64,000 nucleotides of DNA from Byssothecium circinans (taxonomy: Eukaryota; Ascomycota; Dothideomycetes; Pleosporales; Massarinaceae): assembly GCA_010015675.1 (NCBI GenBank), contig ML976984.1, positions 334,088 to 398,087 of the forward strand, read 5' to 3'. Each line of letters begins with the position of its first letter. Position 1 is the first letter of the stretch. The position numbers were made by a program, and so were the translations under genes. The notes beneath the pieces are model-generated. The model was not told the DNA's origin. It saw only the letters and a program-made list of their open reading frames with translations, and searched no databases. Positions 12,601 to 24,115 of this stretch are shown here, piece after piece.

Positions 12601-12725
12601 CTTCAACCCCTCTTCTCTCTTCAATTCATCACCGTCCAACTCAGAACCACCTTCCAACCAAGCTCTGCCATCCCAACGCCAACCAACCAACATCACTTAA
12701 CACCCAACCTACCAACACCACGAAG

Positions 12726-12974
12726 ATGTTTACAACCGCCGCCACCACTCTCCTCGCCCTCATCGGCACCACTCTAGCGCTCCCAGCTCAGAACCTCGCT
12801 GCCCGCGAAACCCCCGGCGACGTAACCTTCTGCGAGGGCGCAAACTTCAGCGGAAAATGCACGACCGTCTCTTTCACGCCCTTTGACAAATGCCAACCCG
12901 TTCCCGAAGCAGTGAAAGGCAATATCGGAAGCTTGAAGGTCGCTTCTGGTGCTTTGTGCGGGCTCACTTTGTAA
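12726..12974 (+). CDS. Small secreted cysteine-containing protein, possibly incomplete
   Basis: The open frame gives 82 aa with a signal peptide (MFTTAATTLLALIGTTLALPAQ) and four cysteines at residues 36, 45, 56 and 78. The pattern VTFCEGANFSGKC...NIGSLKVASGALCGL resembles fungal small secreted proteins with a beta/gamma-crystallin-like fold, an impression from motif spacing only. The stop TAA is part of a perfect 5' splice consensus (GTAAGT at 12971). The family usually runs on past this Cys, so a second exon may follow. I could not identify it with confidence. The strong TATA box and leader suggest high expression. An effector or cell-wall role is possible but not shown. Confidence 0.6.
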   Translation: MFTTAATTLLALIGTTLALPAQNLAARETPGDVTFCEGANFSGKCTTVSFTPFDKCQPVPEAVKGNIGSLKVASGALCGLTL

Positions 12975-13935
12975 GTCACTTTTTCTTACTATCACAGAAG
13001 GCGGTTAGGAATGGAAGAGAGCTTGTATAAAAGACTTATCAAGAAGAGAGTATTGAGAGGGAGATAGAAACGGGACTGACGGGATGAAAGTTCTGAGGAT
13101 ACTTGCACTCTTCACGGCGACGCTATGTTGGTCCCCGAGAGCCCAATCAGTGACGCGCATCACTATACGACGGTGTCTGAAGAGGTTGTGGATTTAGGGA
13201 ACGAGTTGACGTCTCTTTTGTGCCAACAGTGCACGGCTTGTTCCTAAAGGCTAGGAGAGCGAAGGTTTTCTGTGTACTGGGGAGGAAATGAAATGGGATA
13301 GTATTGTGAGGCAAGGATTGCGAGGCTTGGGAGCCAAAGACTAGTGTTTGATAGCGAGGTACACGGAGACTATGAGAAGAAGGGGGGAGGGGACGAAGAA
13401 TTCTTCAAGAGGGAGGCCGCTGTATCAAAAGTTATTAATATGGAGTTGGAGGAGACGGTGGGGAGTATCATCATCTTCATAATTGAGCTTAGCGTTTTCA
13501 ATTAGTTATAATGTACAATCCGTTCTTCGAAGTATAAATACTACCCCCTCGCATTCTATTTTTCTTCCATACTGCACCACACGCAGCTTTTGCTGATCTA
13601 AAAAAGCACTTCTCAAGTGAAGCATAGAGAGACTTTGTGTCTGCATCTACTGCGCTCAAACTTCTTTATCAAAGCCACGTAGGCTCAAGCGCTATGGCTT
13701 CTTCCGTTCCCCGTCGTCACATATGTTCACAAATTCGTGTTGTGCAGAGCTTCCGCTGAGCGAAAAAACGGGACGGGCAAAATTTATGGAAATGAATGGG
13801 GCACCCACGTATTATTTGTTTGAAAACAGATAACTGGAGTTGTGGCCATCGCGAGTGGATGGAGGGCCAGGAGGGCCAAGTTTGTAGCGGTTATTACTAA
13901 TATCTTGCTTCACACGGGATGAATCCTCTAGGCAT
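12975..13935. other. Intergenic, no gene recognised
   Basis: It may contain the missing 3' exon of the small secreted protein. Nothing else is supported. Confidence 0.4.
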
Positions 13936-13995
13936 GTGCTTTTCACATGCTCGCTGTGCTTTTCACATGCTAGCTGTGCTTTTCACATGCTCGCT
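13936..13995. repeat. Three tandem copies of a 20-bp unit
   Basis: The unit GTGCTTTTCACATGCTCGCT occurs three times head to tail. The second copy differs by one base. Confidence 0.9.
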
Positions 13996-15593
13996 TGGTT
14001 AAGGTCGCACACTGGGAAAACAGATAACTACCATGTCATGAAGTTTGGAGTGGAGGAGACTATAATCAGACTGCGTTATTTTCATGTTTCCCTCGCCGGC
14101 TTCTGTCTTAATATACTCTTCTAAGTAACGAAAACGAATGACCAATGGCAGAATGTGTCGGAGATTCGACGAAAATACATTATATCACAGATGATGGCGG
14201 TTTTTTCTCGGTGTTTTCCAACTCGCTAACCTGGATCTGTATTGAAACCAAGTCTATTCACGACTATGTTTGAGCGCAGTGAAAGCTTGGAACAGATTGT
14301 GATGTGAATTACACCCAGGTCAAAATCTTTAAATCTTGCCTCGTCTCTTGGATTCTTCCCCTTATCACACTACAGTGCACTGTGTTCAACTCTCAAGTCT
14401 CAATTTACTAAAAAGAGCCTGCGGCTGAACGTATGGAGAGAACTTCTTCCGCATCGGTCTCCCTATAAAACCCCTCGTCCGATCATTTTATGTGCCGCCC
14501 TCCGGACCGAGATGGTATCAAATCGCAATACGGAGGCACGCATGTTTGTCCAGCAATTTTTCTTTCTAAACTTTTTTATAGAGGCCATGCTTAACATCAC
14601 CAAAACGCAACCATACACGATGGTGTGGAGAAGCTGGTCGCTCTGGTCAGACTCAGTATTGCATCAAAAAATGAGAAACGGAAATAATAGCGCGCTTCTT
14701 TTCTCTCCATTATCCACTAATGGAGTACCAATTCAAGCCCATGATACTCTATTCCCTCTATAAATTCGCAAATAGAAGATTACGGTCCATTCCAGAAAGT
14801 TTTGAGACGGAACTATTCCTATTATTAAAATTAGACTTGAAAAAATGCCCAAAATAATAATGCTGCTCTTGGACGGGATGAGAAGCTCATAAGATCATAA
14901 TCAATAACGCTATGTTAGAAAGGCTGAAGAAAGAAATATAACATTACCTGCCGTGTCGCCCTTCGGTGACCCAGAGGAAAACTCATAGGGTATATTATGT
15001 TTTAAAGTGCAGAAAGTAAACATAGTGAAGTCAACAATTATATGGCATGCCGTAAACTAAAACAGGAGGAGACTTTTGTGGATGATCTCGCCTTTTAAGT
15101 TCGTTAGAGCTTTATTTTTATATAGGCTCCTTTCTGCTCCGCTGGCAACCAAGAAAGTATGATAAGTACAGTATGGAGGTTGTTTTATGGACTTTCATAT
15201 GTTCAGAATTTTGAAGGAAAAGGGGGGAGTTATAGATAGTCTATGGGGCCCGGGGATATAATCTGCATATAATAAATTAAGGAAGACGCTTTGCCGGCTT
15301 ATTATTTTCTCAAATCATACTCCCGCGCAGCATAATTCAAGCACATGAATAGACCAGCGATTTTCTAGAGATGATGATGACGAACGAGCAGCCTGAGGAA
15401 GTTGGCGTGAGTCGAGATCTATGAGGAATAAAAAGTCGCATTGGTGAGCCCCATCGCAGCGCTTACCATAGGTAGTATCAGCGGCCGTGACGATGGCTAA
15501 GGAGTACCAAGATATTGTCAAAGGAATCCTTTCGACGTTTGTGAAAAGAAGTAATGACCTCCAGCTTAAGGTTTACGGACGGTGACGGTCCAT
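13996..15593. other. AT-rich gene-poor stretch
   Basis: No convincing coding frame is present. The sequence is AT-rich with many stops in all frames. Confidence 0.5.
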
Positions 15594-15859
15594 GGATGGG
15601 GCGTTTTTTAACTCATGAATTAACTCACGAGACTCGCTTACAGCCGACGACGGCCCGATACGGCCTAACGTATTAACATTAGTTAATTTAAAAAAACAAA
15701 GCACTATGGTATATATTACGCACTAATTATTCGTACTACTACCTATCGGAACTATTACAATCTAGTTTAGTACGTCATATTTTTTTAATACGATGGGCCG
15801 TTATCGGGCTGTCGTCGGCTGTGAGCGAGTCTCGTGAGTTAACTCACAAACGCCCATCC
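15594..15859. mobile_element. MITE-like element with ~80-bp terminal inverted repeats
   Basis: The left arm (15594-15674) and right arm (15780-15859) are inverted copies sharing GGATGGG at the ends, AACTCACGAGACTCGC and CAGCCGACGAC. An AT-rich core of about 105 bp lies between them. There is no open frame, so it would depend on a transposase from elsewhere. The left arm has a ~10-bp insertion that partly repeats AACTCA. No clear target-site duplication could be assigned. Confidence 0.75.
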
Positions 15860-16435
15860 GTATCGTCGGACCTTGCCTGAACTAGCCCACCAATCAATTG
15901 CCACGAGCTCATGAAAGTTGGAAGACCTCGCCAGCCTCAGTTGTGTTAGCCGGTATGTATTGTGGGGGCTGCAACCTTATAGTATGGGTATGCAGCCTTC
16001 CTCAGCCACAAGGCAAACAACGTGAGACGTGGGCACAGGCTTCTACCGATCCCAAAGCCGTAAATTCCATATGAATGAAAAAGCGGTAGGCTTTTGATAA
16101 GAGGTAAATAGTAATCTGTGCGAAGCATCAAGCGGCTTTCCAAGATCACTCTTCTACAAAAGGGAGGCTTCTAAGGTAGGTGCGTTTGAGAAAAGTCAAG
16201 CGACACCGTATGGAGAGCGAGCGTCACCAATCAGGCTGCGAGACTGGCGGTCAGCTTCCCCCCTGTTCAATTCTCACGGAAAGCCTGCATGCTATAAATC
16301 AGCCTCCCCGCCGCCACGTTCCTGTTTGTCTTGTTTTCATGCTGGTCGCCGTCTAACGCAGTGCCCAGGTGACGGCAATATCACGTGGTCACGCGAAGTT
16401 GCGCTTGCCCCGATTCGGCTGCGCTAGCGTCTACC
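15860..16435. other. Intergenic, 5' flank of the coiled-coil gene
   Basis: No gene is recognised. An in-frame GTG-initiated extension of the next gene begins at 16385, but the ATG at 16436 is preferred. Confidence 0.45.
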
Positions 16436-17744
16436 ATGGCAACTGCAGGTGTGGTTAAGGGTTGCACAACACACGACGTCACAGCATCCTGCACTCAAAA
16501 ACACAGCTATCTGCGGGCCGCGAAGGCCTCAGATAACGGCGTTCTCATCGTGCAAGAGTATCTCCAATTCATCGATATGGTGGGGCTTCACTATAGATCG
16601 GACCCGCGCCGCAACACCACCAGAGGCGAGGAGCAGCAGAAGCAAGAAATGGAAAGGGAGCCAGAGCAGGACCAACAACCGCAACCGCAACAGCAACAGC
16701 GCCACGGCGCCGACGCACAAGGCGCTGCGGATAACCACATTACAGTGGAGCCTACAACGTCGCCATCCGCGTCCACTAACACGTATGTAAACCCATTTTG
16801 CCGTTGCTCCCTGCTACTAGCTTATTGATTACCACGGCGATCACTCTCTAACCATGACTTCTAGCAGCGGAATTGAAGATCTCCAGATGAAGAATGAGGA
16901 ACTCATGAACCATGTCAAACAGCTGGAAGACTACGACGCCGAAATCACGAAAAACAACGCCAAACTTGCCCAGGAAAAGGCCGCCGCTGTCAAGGAGAAG
17001 GCAAACTTACACGCGCGTTTCACCATGCTGATCAGGACAAACGACAACCTAAACACTTCCCATGCCAAACGGGTCCAGGAGAAAGATGCCGTCGTTCAGG
17101 AGAACGTCGAACTTTGCGAAGCCAACGCCGACTTGAGGGTTGAGAATGCAGACCTTGTCGCAGATAAGAATATCAAAGATCGCAAGATTGAGAAGCTGGA
17201 GAAGGAGAACGAGGCTCTGCTGGTGTCCAAGAAGAGCGACCACGAAGAAATCGCCCGGATCACAGCTGAGCGCGACCATATTCAGAGAAGGCTCAACGCT
17301 GTGATTAGAGATATGGAACGGGACGATCAACAACGAAAGCGAGCACAATCACAAACCCGAGGCAAACGCAGCCCTGATCGGGATGGCCGGGGTCACAAGA
17401 GAAACTGGGATCAAGCCTCTGGCTTCGACACAAAAGCTCATGAGGAGGAGGACCGCGGACGCCGCAAGAATGCGGGTTGGCCACGCAAGGAGCTGGGACG
17501 CTACGAGAGGCGGGAACATGACAGCTACTATCGTGAGCCCCGTGAGCGAGGTGAGCGCGACCAACATCGCCCGGTCCCCCCCAACCAGAGCGACCGCGAA
17601 TCGAACGTGAGTGGAAGCGATGTGCAGTATAGTCCGCTCCAAGGAGGCCTAGGCAAAGAAAGCTGGAAACCGTATCAGCCTCCGCTTCGCGGCAAACCTC
17701 CCCCGCCCACCGGACCAAAGGCCGACCGCAAACCCTCGACATAG
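16436..17744 (+). CDS. Coiled-coil protein with Gln-rich N-terminus and Arg-rich tail
   Basis: Exons are 16436-16782 and 16865-17744 (or from 16868), about 408 aa. The intron has GTATGT, a CTCTAACC branch site and a tandem TAGCAG acceptor; both AGs keep the frame. The ATG at 16436 has a strong context (CTACCATGG). The ATG at 16854 lies inside the intron and is not used. The N-terminal part has a Gln-rich run (QQPQPQQQQ). The middle ~170 residues form a long coiled coil with heptads rich in Glu, Lys, Asn and Leu. The C-terminus is rich in Arg, Asp and Pro (KRSPDRDGRGHKR and PPLRGKPPPPTGP), suggesting RNA or protein binding. I recognise no family. Function is unknown. Confidence 0.7.
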
Positions 17745-18589
17745 TTGGAAGTGGGGGTGGGTGTACAGCCTTGCGTCAAAAGCCTGGCAACGCTTTCCAT
17801 AGTTGGGGCCCGCATTACCTTGGTTATGAGGAATGAAGGATGTTGGCTAAGGGATACACATGCTTAGGAAGCAACGGGGATCGGAGAAGGGCGTTCGTAA
17901 GCCATTCTTCTTCGGTCACTTATTTCCTTCAGTGTTGGGGTCTTTGCAATATATATGCCTGGCGCCGTGAAAGGGGGTTGTTTGGTTATTCTTCGGTCAT
18001 TCATTACTTCCCTTTTCTCGGGGAACTGGATTGCACGACATGGGACGAAAGGCGTTATTATGGGACAGTGACAGGTACTTGAAAGTTTGATTAGTGATAC
18101 CCAATCTAGCCTCTTAATGAAACCTTTCCTTTTTTGACTCAAAGTCTTTTTCCAGCGAGTCATTCACAACTTCCGATAGTAGAAATCTTCCTGTCCTGTC
18201 TTCCTGTCTCCAACAAAGGAACATCCAGGAACAACAACACCTAAACATTATGAAACAAAACAACTATATACCTCTTTACCACCTTCCCATCTCCACACTA
18301 ATCCCCAAACTATCACTATTACTCCCATCTCCACCCCCACCCCCAAAACACTACTAATCCTACCACCCACAACCACCATTGACGACCCACCATGACGGCC
18401 CACCATACCACTTCACTCTCTGTGCCTCCCCCCCCTCCCCGGCTTCACCCTAACCTTCGCCCCTGTTCACAGTCTCCCCAACACCCAAGACATCAACAAC
18501 TCTAGCCTCACCCTCCACCACCCCACCCACTCCCCGCACCCCCTCATCCTTTATGAATCCCTCCCACCCACCCACCGCCACCCCAGCAC
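17745..18589. other. Intergenic, C-rich toward the right
   Basis: The part from about 18300 to 18590 is a strongly C-rich plus strand with short CCA/CCC-type low complexity, leading into the kinase remnant. Parts of the kinase N-lobe may be hidden here, but none is readable. Confidence 0.4.
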
Positions 18590-19048
18590 CAGCCCCCTCG
18601 AGGTCCACACCCTCTCCAAACTAACCCGCACCCCAACATCCCTCGTTTGTACCGCCTCCAGGCGCCTTCCTGCACTAACTGGAGTTCCAGTGCCGAAGGC
18701 GGGGGACATGAATGCTACTGCGCGTTCGATGGCCGCGAGACCGAGGACTGTAACTACAAGCTGTATATGGAGCACTGTGACGAAGGCAGTTTGCAGGATG
18801 TGATTGAGCGGTGTAGATGGATGGGGAGGTTGGTGCTGGAGGGGTTTATTTGGCATGTGCTGATTGAGTTGGTGAGGGCGATGTGCTGGAAGCATTGCGG
18901 GATAAAGGGGCCGGGGCCGGGGCCGGGGGTTAAGGAAGGCGGAGGGTTGAGGGAAGAGGGGTGGGCTGATGAGTGGGTGGCGGAGGTGCTTAAACGGAGG
19001 GAGAAGGTGGTGTTGGCGGAGGAGGCGTTGGTTGAGAAGGAGGCGTAG
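18590..19048 (+). pseudogene. Protein-kinase remnant, N-lobe to helix E
   Basis: Translated pieces match a protein kinase in order: EVHTLSKL from the alpha-C helix, HPNIPRLYRLQ leading to strand beta 4, the hinge-like KLYMEHCDEGSLQDVI, and FIWHVLIELVRAMCWKH from helix alpha E. A one-base frameshift near 18627-18632 separates EVHTLSKLTR from HPNIPRLY. The HRD catalytic loop and DFG motif are absent. After helix E the frame runs into glycine/proline- and glutamate-rich sequence and stops at 19048. I call it a decayed kinase gene. An intact pseudokinase with an unseen intron is less likely. Confidence 0.6.
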
Positions 19049-19189
19049 GGGAGGGGGTGGGATAGGTGGTGGCAGGTTTCTCGTAGATCTGGGTTAGAGT
19101 GTAGATTGGAAGTATGGATGAGGTTATGAGTAAAATGGAATTGATACAAGGACTGAGTACCCTAAGCTAAGTAAATGTCTACCATAGCC

Positions 19190-20215
19190 ATGCATCCTGA
19201 AACCTCGAATCATGCCCTGGCCGTAATAATAGAGAGTGTGATCGAGCTTCCCCAAACTCCGTTGTTCATGCGCCGTAAAAGAATGTAATGTAGTTTGACC
19301 AAGACAATTGCGCCACCGAAAATGCAAAAGGAGGGTATATACAAGAAGCAATGAAATGGAAAGGATCGAAAGAGTGTGGCAAAGAGAAATAATGTACAAG
19401 AAGTAAACAAGTAGGAGTATTCAAAAGAAGGTAATCGTGATCCAAAGGAGCGTGGGTATAAATGGCCATAACAGAAAAGAGAGTGGAAATCGAGGCATAT
19501 GAGTGCTGTTGTGGAGATTCCGGTCGAAATGAGCGTGTGTAGGTATGCACAAGGGGTCGGTATTACCGGCCGTAACAAAAAGGAGTGGTTATCCATGCAA
19601 AGCAGTGTTGTGAAAGATCGGTCGAAACGAGCGTGCGGAAGTAAGGTCGAAGGAGTGTTGGTAGAAGCGGCCGTAATAATAAAGAGTGGATATCCTTGGA
19701 AAATAGTGTTGTTATGAAAACTCCATGGAAACGAGCGTAGTTATGCGCGGCCGTGATATAAATGAATGTAAGACACTGTCAGTCCAAAGCGGGGCAGATA
19801 TAAACGTGGTCGAAACGAGTGTGTAGTGGGAAATCCAAAAGAGCGTGACTCGTAAATCAGTCAGTGTAGCAGCTGGTTGAAAGCAATCGTAGATGTTGAA
19901 GGCCGTTAGGTGAACGAATGTAAAGGTCGGTGGAAAGGAGCATGAGTCGAGAGACCGTTATGAAAAGAATGTGGAAGTTGATCGAATGAGCCCAGGTGCC
20001 GAGATTCGGGAATAAACGAGTGGAAATACCAATCTAAAAGAATGTGTCGAAGTCGATTCGATAGCGCGAAAGCGTATTAAGCCGTTTCCAAAAGAGTGTA
20101 TCGCAAGTTTGCGCCAAAAGGAATGCGAATATGATTCGTTGAAGGAGTGTGTCGAAGGGAATTCCAGAAGAGTGCAGAAGAGACGCCGAAACCAAAAAGG
20201 GACGTGCGAAAGCAA
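19190..20215. repeat. Degenerate array of two alternating motifs, period ~100 bp
   Basis: On the plus strand motif A (GGTCGAAACGAGTGTG and variants) and motif B (GGCCGTAATAATAAAGAGTGG and variants) recur across about 1 kb. B starts near 19464, 19568, 19669, 19749, 19901 and 19952. A starts near 19522, 19620, 19724, 19808 and 19928. The two therefore mostly alternate, with ~100 bp per A-B pair in the best part. All copies end in a common AAAGAGTG-like core. Short open frames on the minus strand across it show a repeated HSF tripeptide, a by-product of the nucleotide motif. It lies 3' of the gene at 20282-20752. Confidence 0.7.
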
Positions 20216-20281
20216 TGGATAAGCCGCCAGCGCCGAGAACTCGTTTTCCCTATCATGGTCGTCGTGATCGCCGTTTCCGTC

Positions 20282-20752
20282 TCAAAAGGTCGCAGGAACC
20301 CACGCATCACTAACCACCGTGTGCTTCCTCTCCGGTGAGCTGGATCGGCTACTCGAAGTCGACCTTGCCCCAAAACGCCTGGATGATCCGCTATCCGAAA
20401 CGACCGAATCGACCGAAGTAGCCGACATCAGCGTGTCACTCCTCTGGCGTCTCGACTTGAGCTTGAAGCCATGAGTACTTGCGGAGCTATATCCGGAGCT
20501 CGAACCAGTAGGGAAGACAGGCGAGGTAGGAAATGTTTCGAAAGCGTCGTCCTCTAGGAGATCGTACTTCTTGTGGTGGGCGGTAAAGACGGTGCGCCTG
20601 GCGGAGGAAGTAGCATTGTGAAAGACTTTGGTGATGAACGTGGCGGCGGTTTTCTTGTGGGAGATGGGCTTGAAAGCTGTGGTTTGGAACGTGGATGGGT
20701 TGGAGAGGAGAGGGAGCATGTCGTAGGGGATGCTGTATTGGACGGAAGACAT
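20282..20752 (-). CDS. Small Ser/Arg-rich protein of unknown function
   Basis: A single exon of 156 aa starts at the ATG at 20752 (MSSVQYSIPYDMLPLL). The frame is open further upstream to 21139, but that part looks like leader. The N-terminal half has mixed composition. The middle has DLLEDDAFETFP, and the C-terminal half is rich in Ser, Thr and Arg (SSSGYSSASTHG, RSTSSSRSSSPERK) and probably disordered. No signal peptide, membrane segment or domain is recognised. The 3' flank is the degenerate repeat array, so a long 3' UTR may contain it. Confidence 0.5.
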   Translation of the reverse strand: MSSVQYSIPYDMLPLLSNPSTFQTTAFKPISHKKTAATFITKVFHNATSSARRTVFTAHHKKYDLLEDDAFETFPTSPVFPTGSSSGYSSASTHGFKLKSRRQRSDTLMSATSVDSVVSDSGSSRRFGARSTSSSRSSSPERKHTVVSDAWVPATF

Positions 20753-23700
20753 TTTTGCGGTGGTGGGGAGGGGGATTGTGGAGTGGAGGGTGAACATAAA
20801 GAATGTATTTGAAGATGGCTTCCAGAAGAGAAGAAGAGAGTGTAGTGAATGAGTGACTGTTCTGCTTTGCAGTATTGGTGATGCTGATGAATTATCTATT
20901 AACGTACTTTCCGTCTTGTATTTGTATATGCTTCGAGAAATCGTCGAAGCTCGGACTCTGGTGTTGAGTGAGGACATTCTGGACTTGAAACGGCTTGGCT
21001 GATCGGACGTCCGATACTTGCCGTCGTGGGTTGGGCAAATCCATGTCATTGCCTCGTGGCCTAAAGGTTCAAGGGTGGACGGGAGGGAGTGTGGGGAACG
21101 AAGGCTACTCGAACCTTCTTGGCTGGGGTCTTGATGCATCTACTGTAATGTATAGATCATCATGAAAGCCTTCACGAAGAGACTGCATGCTTTGTGGTAT
21201 TGTACGGGCGTGCCTAGTAGTCCTCCTAACCGCACAAGTCTGACTTCCCAGATACCGGGCAGCTTTTTCGGTGAACCGGGCAACAATCGAAAGGTCGCCA
21301 TAGAAATCTCAATGGGGTAAAACGCCATCCGCAGAGCAAATATTTTTTTCACCATGAATGGATGCACGGGGTGGGAGTTCGGGATGGGATGAGGCTGACT
21401 TCATTGTGAAAGGATACCCGAATAAGCCCCGATCAACCTGCAAAACCGCTCAAGTCGATCAGATGCTTGCTTCACTGTCGTGGAGAAGATAGAGGTGTAG
21501 CTAAGGATGTTGGAGATCTTGGCCGTGTGGCTTTGCGCAAAGTCCGTTGCATTATGAGGTGTTGCACACACTTGCGCTGCGTTCAACTGCCGGGGACCGA
21601 CGCTGTGCCGCGAGAACTATAGGTATGAGATCAAGATGGCAACAAGTGACTGTTGAAATTCTGTACTGTGTAGCTAGGCCTTTGATATGACACTATACTA
21701 ATATTCTTGTGAATTGCGAACGATGTAGTAGGGCGAGTGGCAATGAGTGATCCGCGACACCAGACCTCGGGAGCGACTACTTTGAAGGTGGGCGCATCAC
21801 AACAATCCTTCTCTCCAAGGCATCGAAGTGGAGGTGTAAGCCTAAGCCTCAGCCTCATGTGAGCGACTGCACGGCACTGTCGCAAAGTACCGAGCGATTC
21901 CTAGTGTTGGTGTTGAGCCATCCGGAGCTCTCGGAAAGCGACTCGGGTATGTACAGCACAGCGTGCGCGCAGTTGTGAGCCGGGCATACGTGCGAAGGAG
22001 AGAAAGGGAAACCAATTCTTCTGAAGACCAACATGGCATATCCAGCAGGTATGACACAGTGCATGGCGCTGTCCCGGGCGCATTTGTTGCAATCGTGTTG
22101 GTCGCACCATCCGAAGATGGCACCGTGAAAAACTTTTGGTGGTGGGTGAAATGCCAAGTCTTCCTTTCACTGCGGTGATCGACTCTTTCGCTTATCAAAT
22201 TCCCACTTATTACCAAATCAGGAAGGTTGCACTCCAACCTTCCAGATCTGGTAATTCGAAAGCTTGTTGTCTAAGCCGTCGATCGCTGGACTGTTTGGGC
22301 AGAATATCAGAGTCCATTACGCGCAACTGAGATGGACCACCAGGCGAGACAGCGCACAATCGTAGTCTTCGCAACGCAATAACTTGCCAAAAGCAGCATA
22401 TTTTTATATAGAAACAAGCATTAAATTTAGCAGTAAAGAGCTATTCACTCAAAAGTTTATTCCTATAACATTACATATTGCTGCAGGTATTGCGAATTTA
22501 ACATTGGAAATAAATCTCTATAAATATCACGCTATATTTTGCAGTCTACTATACATAATTTTCTACATAAAAATATGCAGACGTTGGCAAGTGTTTTTAA
22601 TGAGGATCTCGCCTGGTGATAAATCTCAGCTGCCGGTGATATATTACTCTACGTATAAATCTTTTTCTGCAATCATGGTTGTTGGACCTCAGGACTATGC
22701 TTTCCAACGTCTATGATTTTGGTGAATTATATTGATAGTCTGATGTCGGATCACCCTTGACATGTGGTACTTTAGGGATTTAAATGTTTTGACTGTAATT
22801 AATTCGTATTTAGTAGGCGCGAGGTGCTATAAGACGTTTTACAGATAAGTGGTTGTACCTGCTATAATTTCTTCGAGCGGGAAAGCTATCTTTCATCCCA
22901 CGTCTGCAACTCCATTCTCACTCGCCGTTAATATACAGGACTAATATACAGGAACAATCTCGGGAATCGCGAGAGCGGCGACACGCCGCTCGCGGAAAAG
23001 TCATCGTACGAACCCAGGAGCGCATAAAACACAGCCTTCTCAATCAAGGACTAGGTAGTGGATCTCTCTTGGAGGGACTTTACGAAATATCTATCTGGCC
23101 TACTTTCTGAGATTTCGCTATCGTAGGAGACCACGGGCAGTACCATATGGTAGTGCTTCATCGAACTTTCGATGTGGTCTCATGTTTGTCTCCCTCACCT
23201 CTAACAATATCGACCTCAGGTGTTCAGACTGCCCAGGGAGCCCCCGACAACGCTACCATCATACCGAGGACGCTTCGAGCGAACTGCGTAGTTTGCGCTG
23301 TCCTCCTAGCTTTAAGCTGGTCATTCTCGGTCTTCAGCTTCCGGATTTTCCTGTCTTTCGCCACGACGGCGCGCTGTGGGTCCAGTATTTGCCCTCTGAT
23401 TCCAAATGCGTATCTCCGAGTAGGACTTCAAACCTCTTTCCGGGCGAGTGTCTGGAAACGACAGACGCGGCTGGTCAGTCATGTAGATGGAGGCGACCAA
23501 TCAATGGGAGCAGCAGAGCCACTTCAGCAACCGCTATTGGCTTTGTTGAGTCCGGTTTAGGCAGTTGAATCACAGCTGTATCCTTTGTACTGCTACAGAA
23601 GCGATAAGGATTCTTGGTTAGCGTTGCCCTTCAGGCCGGCGACGTGAAAGAGCCCTCCGCGGGAGCGAAATCGCGAGAGGCGTGAACATGATAGAATCTC

Positions 23701-24115
23701 TTCAAAGCTCATCCAAGAGGGTCTCAAGGTCTAATACTTCACCCTTTCCCCAAGATTAGCTTTCCGCGAGGGTGGAGCTCGGCCGTTGGACCCGACTACA
23801 CCATGCATACAGGTGAGTGTGACGTGTGCAACGTCTGGCAATGCCTTCCGTAGTTTGATCCGGGTTGAGTGTCGCGGAACTTGGACTCTGGTATTGTAAG
23901 TGGCATAACTAACTCGGCCCCTCGCGCTCCCTGCGGCTATCTTATTCTCACACATCGTTGCGCTAGAATGCTAAATCCTGAAAGTGTGAGAGGATTTCGT
24001 GGAATAAGTAGCGATTGACTTGGAGAACCAGGAACAAAAAAGTGAGGAGATATCATGATAATAAATGAGGGCTATCAACCTTCCATGTACTAACAATCGA
24101 CCGAAATGCCACCTC
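20753..24115. other. Gene-poor 3.4 kb, partly AT-rich
   Basis: No gene is supported with confidence. A minus-strand frame around 21855-22157 has a Cys/His-rich stretch (WCDQHDCNKC, HVCPAHNCAH) that could be an exon (see findings). From about 22380 to 22870 base composition drops sharply to AT-rich. Overlapping frames at 23147-23568 have no recognisable motifs. Confidence 0.4.

Noticed and set aside
16854..16864. ATG at 16854 as a gene start
   Set aside because: It sits between a perfect branch site and a splice acceptor. Joining to the upstream exon is cleaner.
23147..23568. Two overlapping open frames in gene-poor DNA
   Set aside because: Neither has a recognisable domain or convincing start and splice context.
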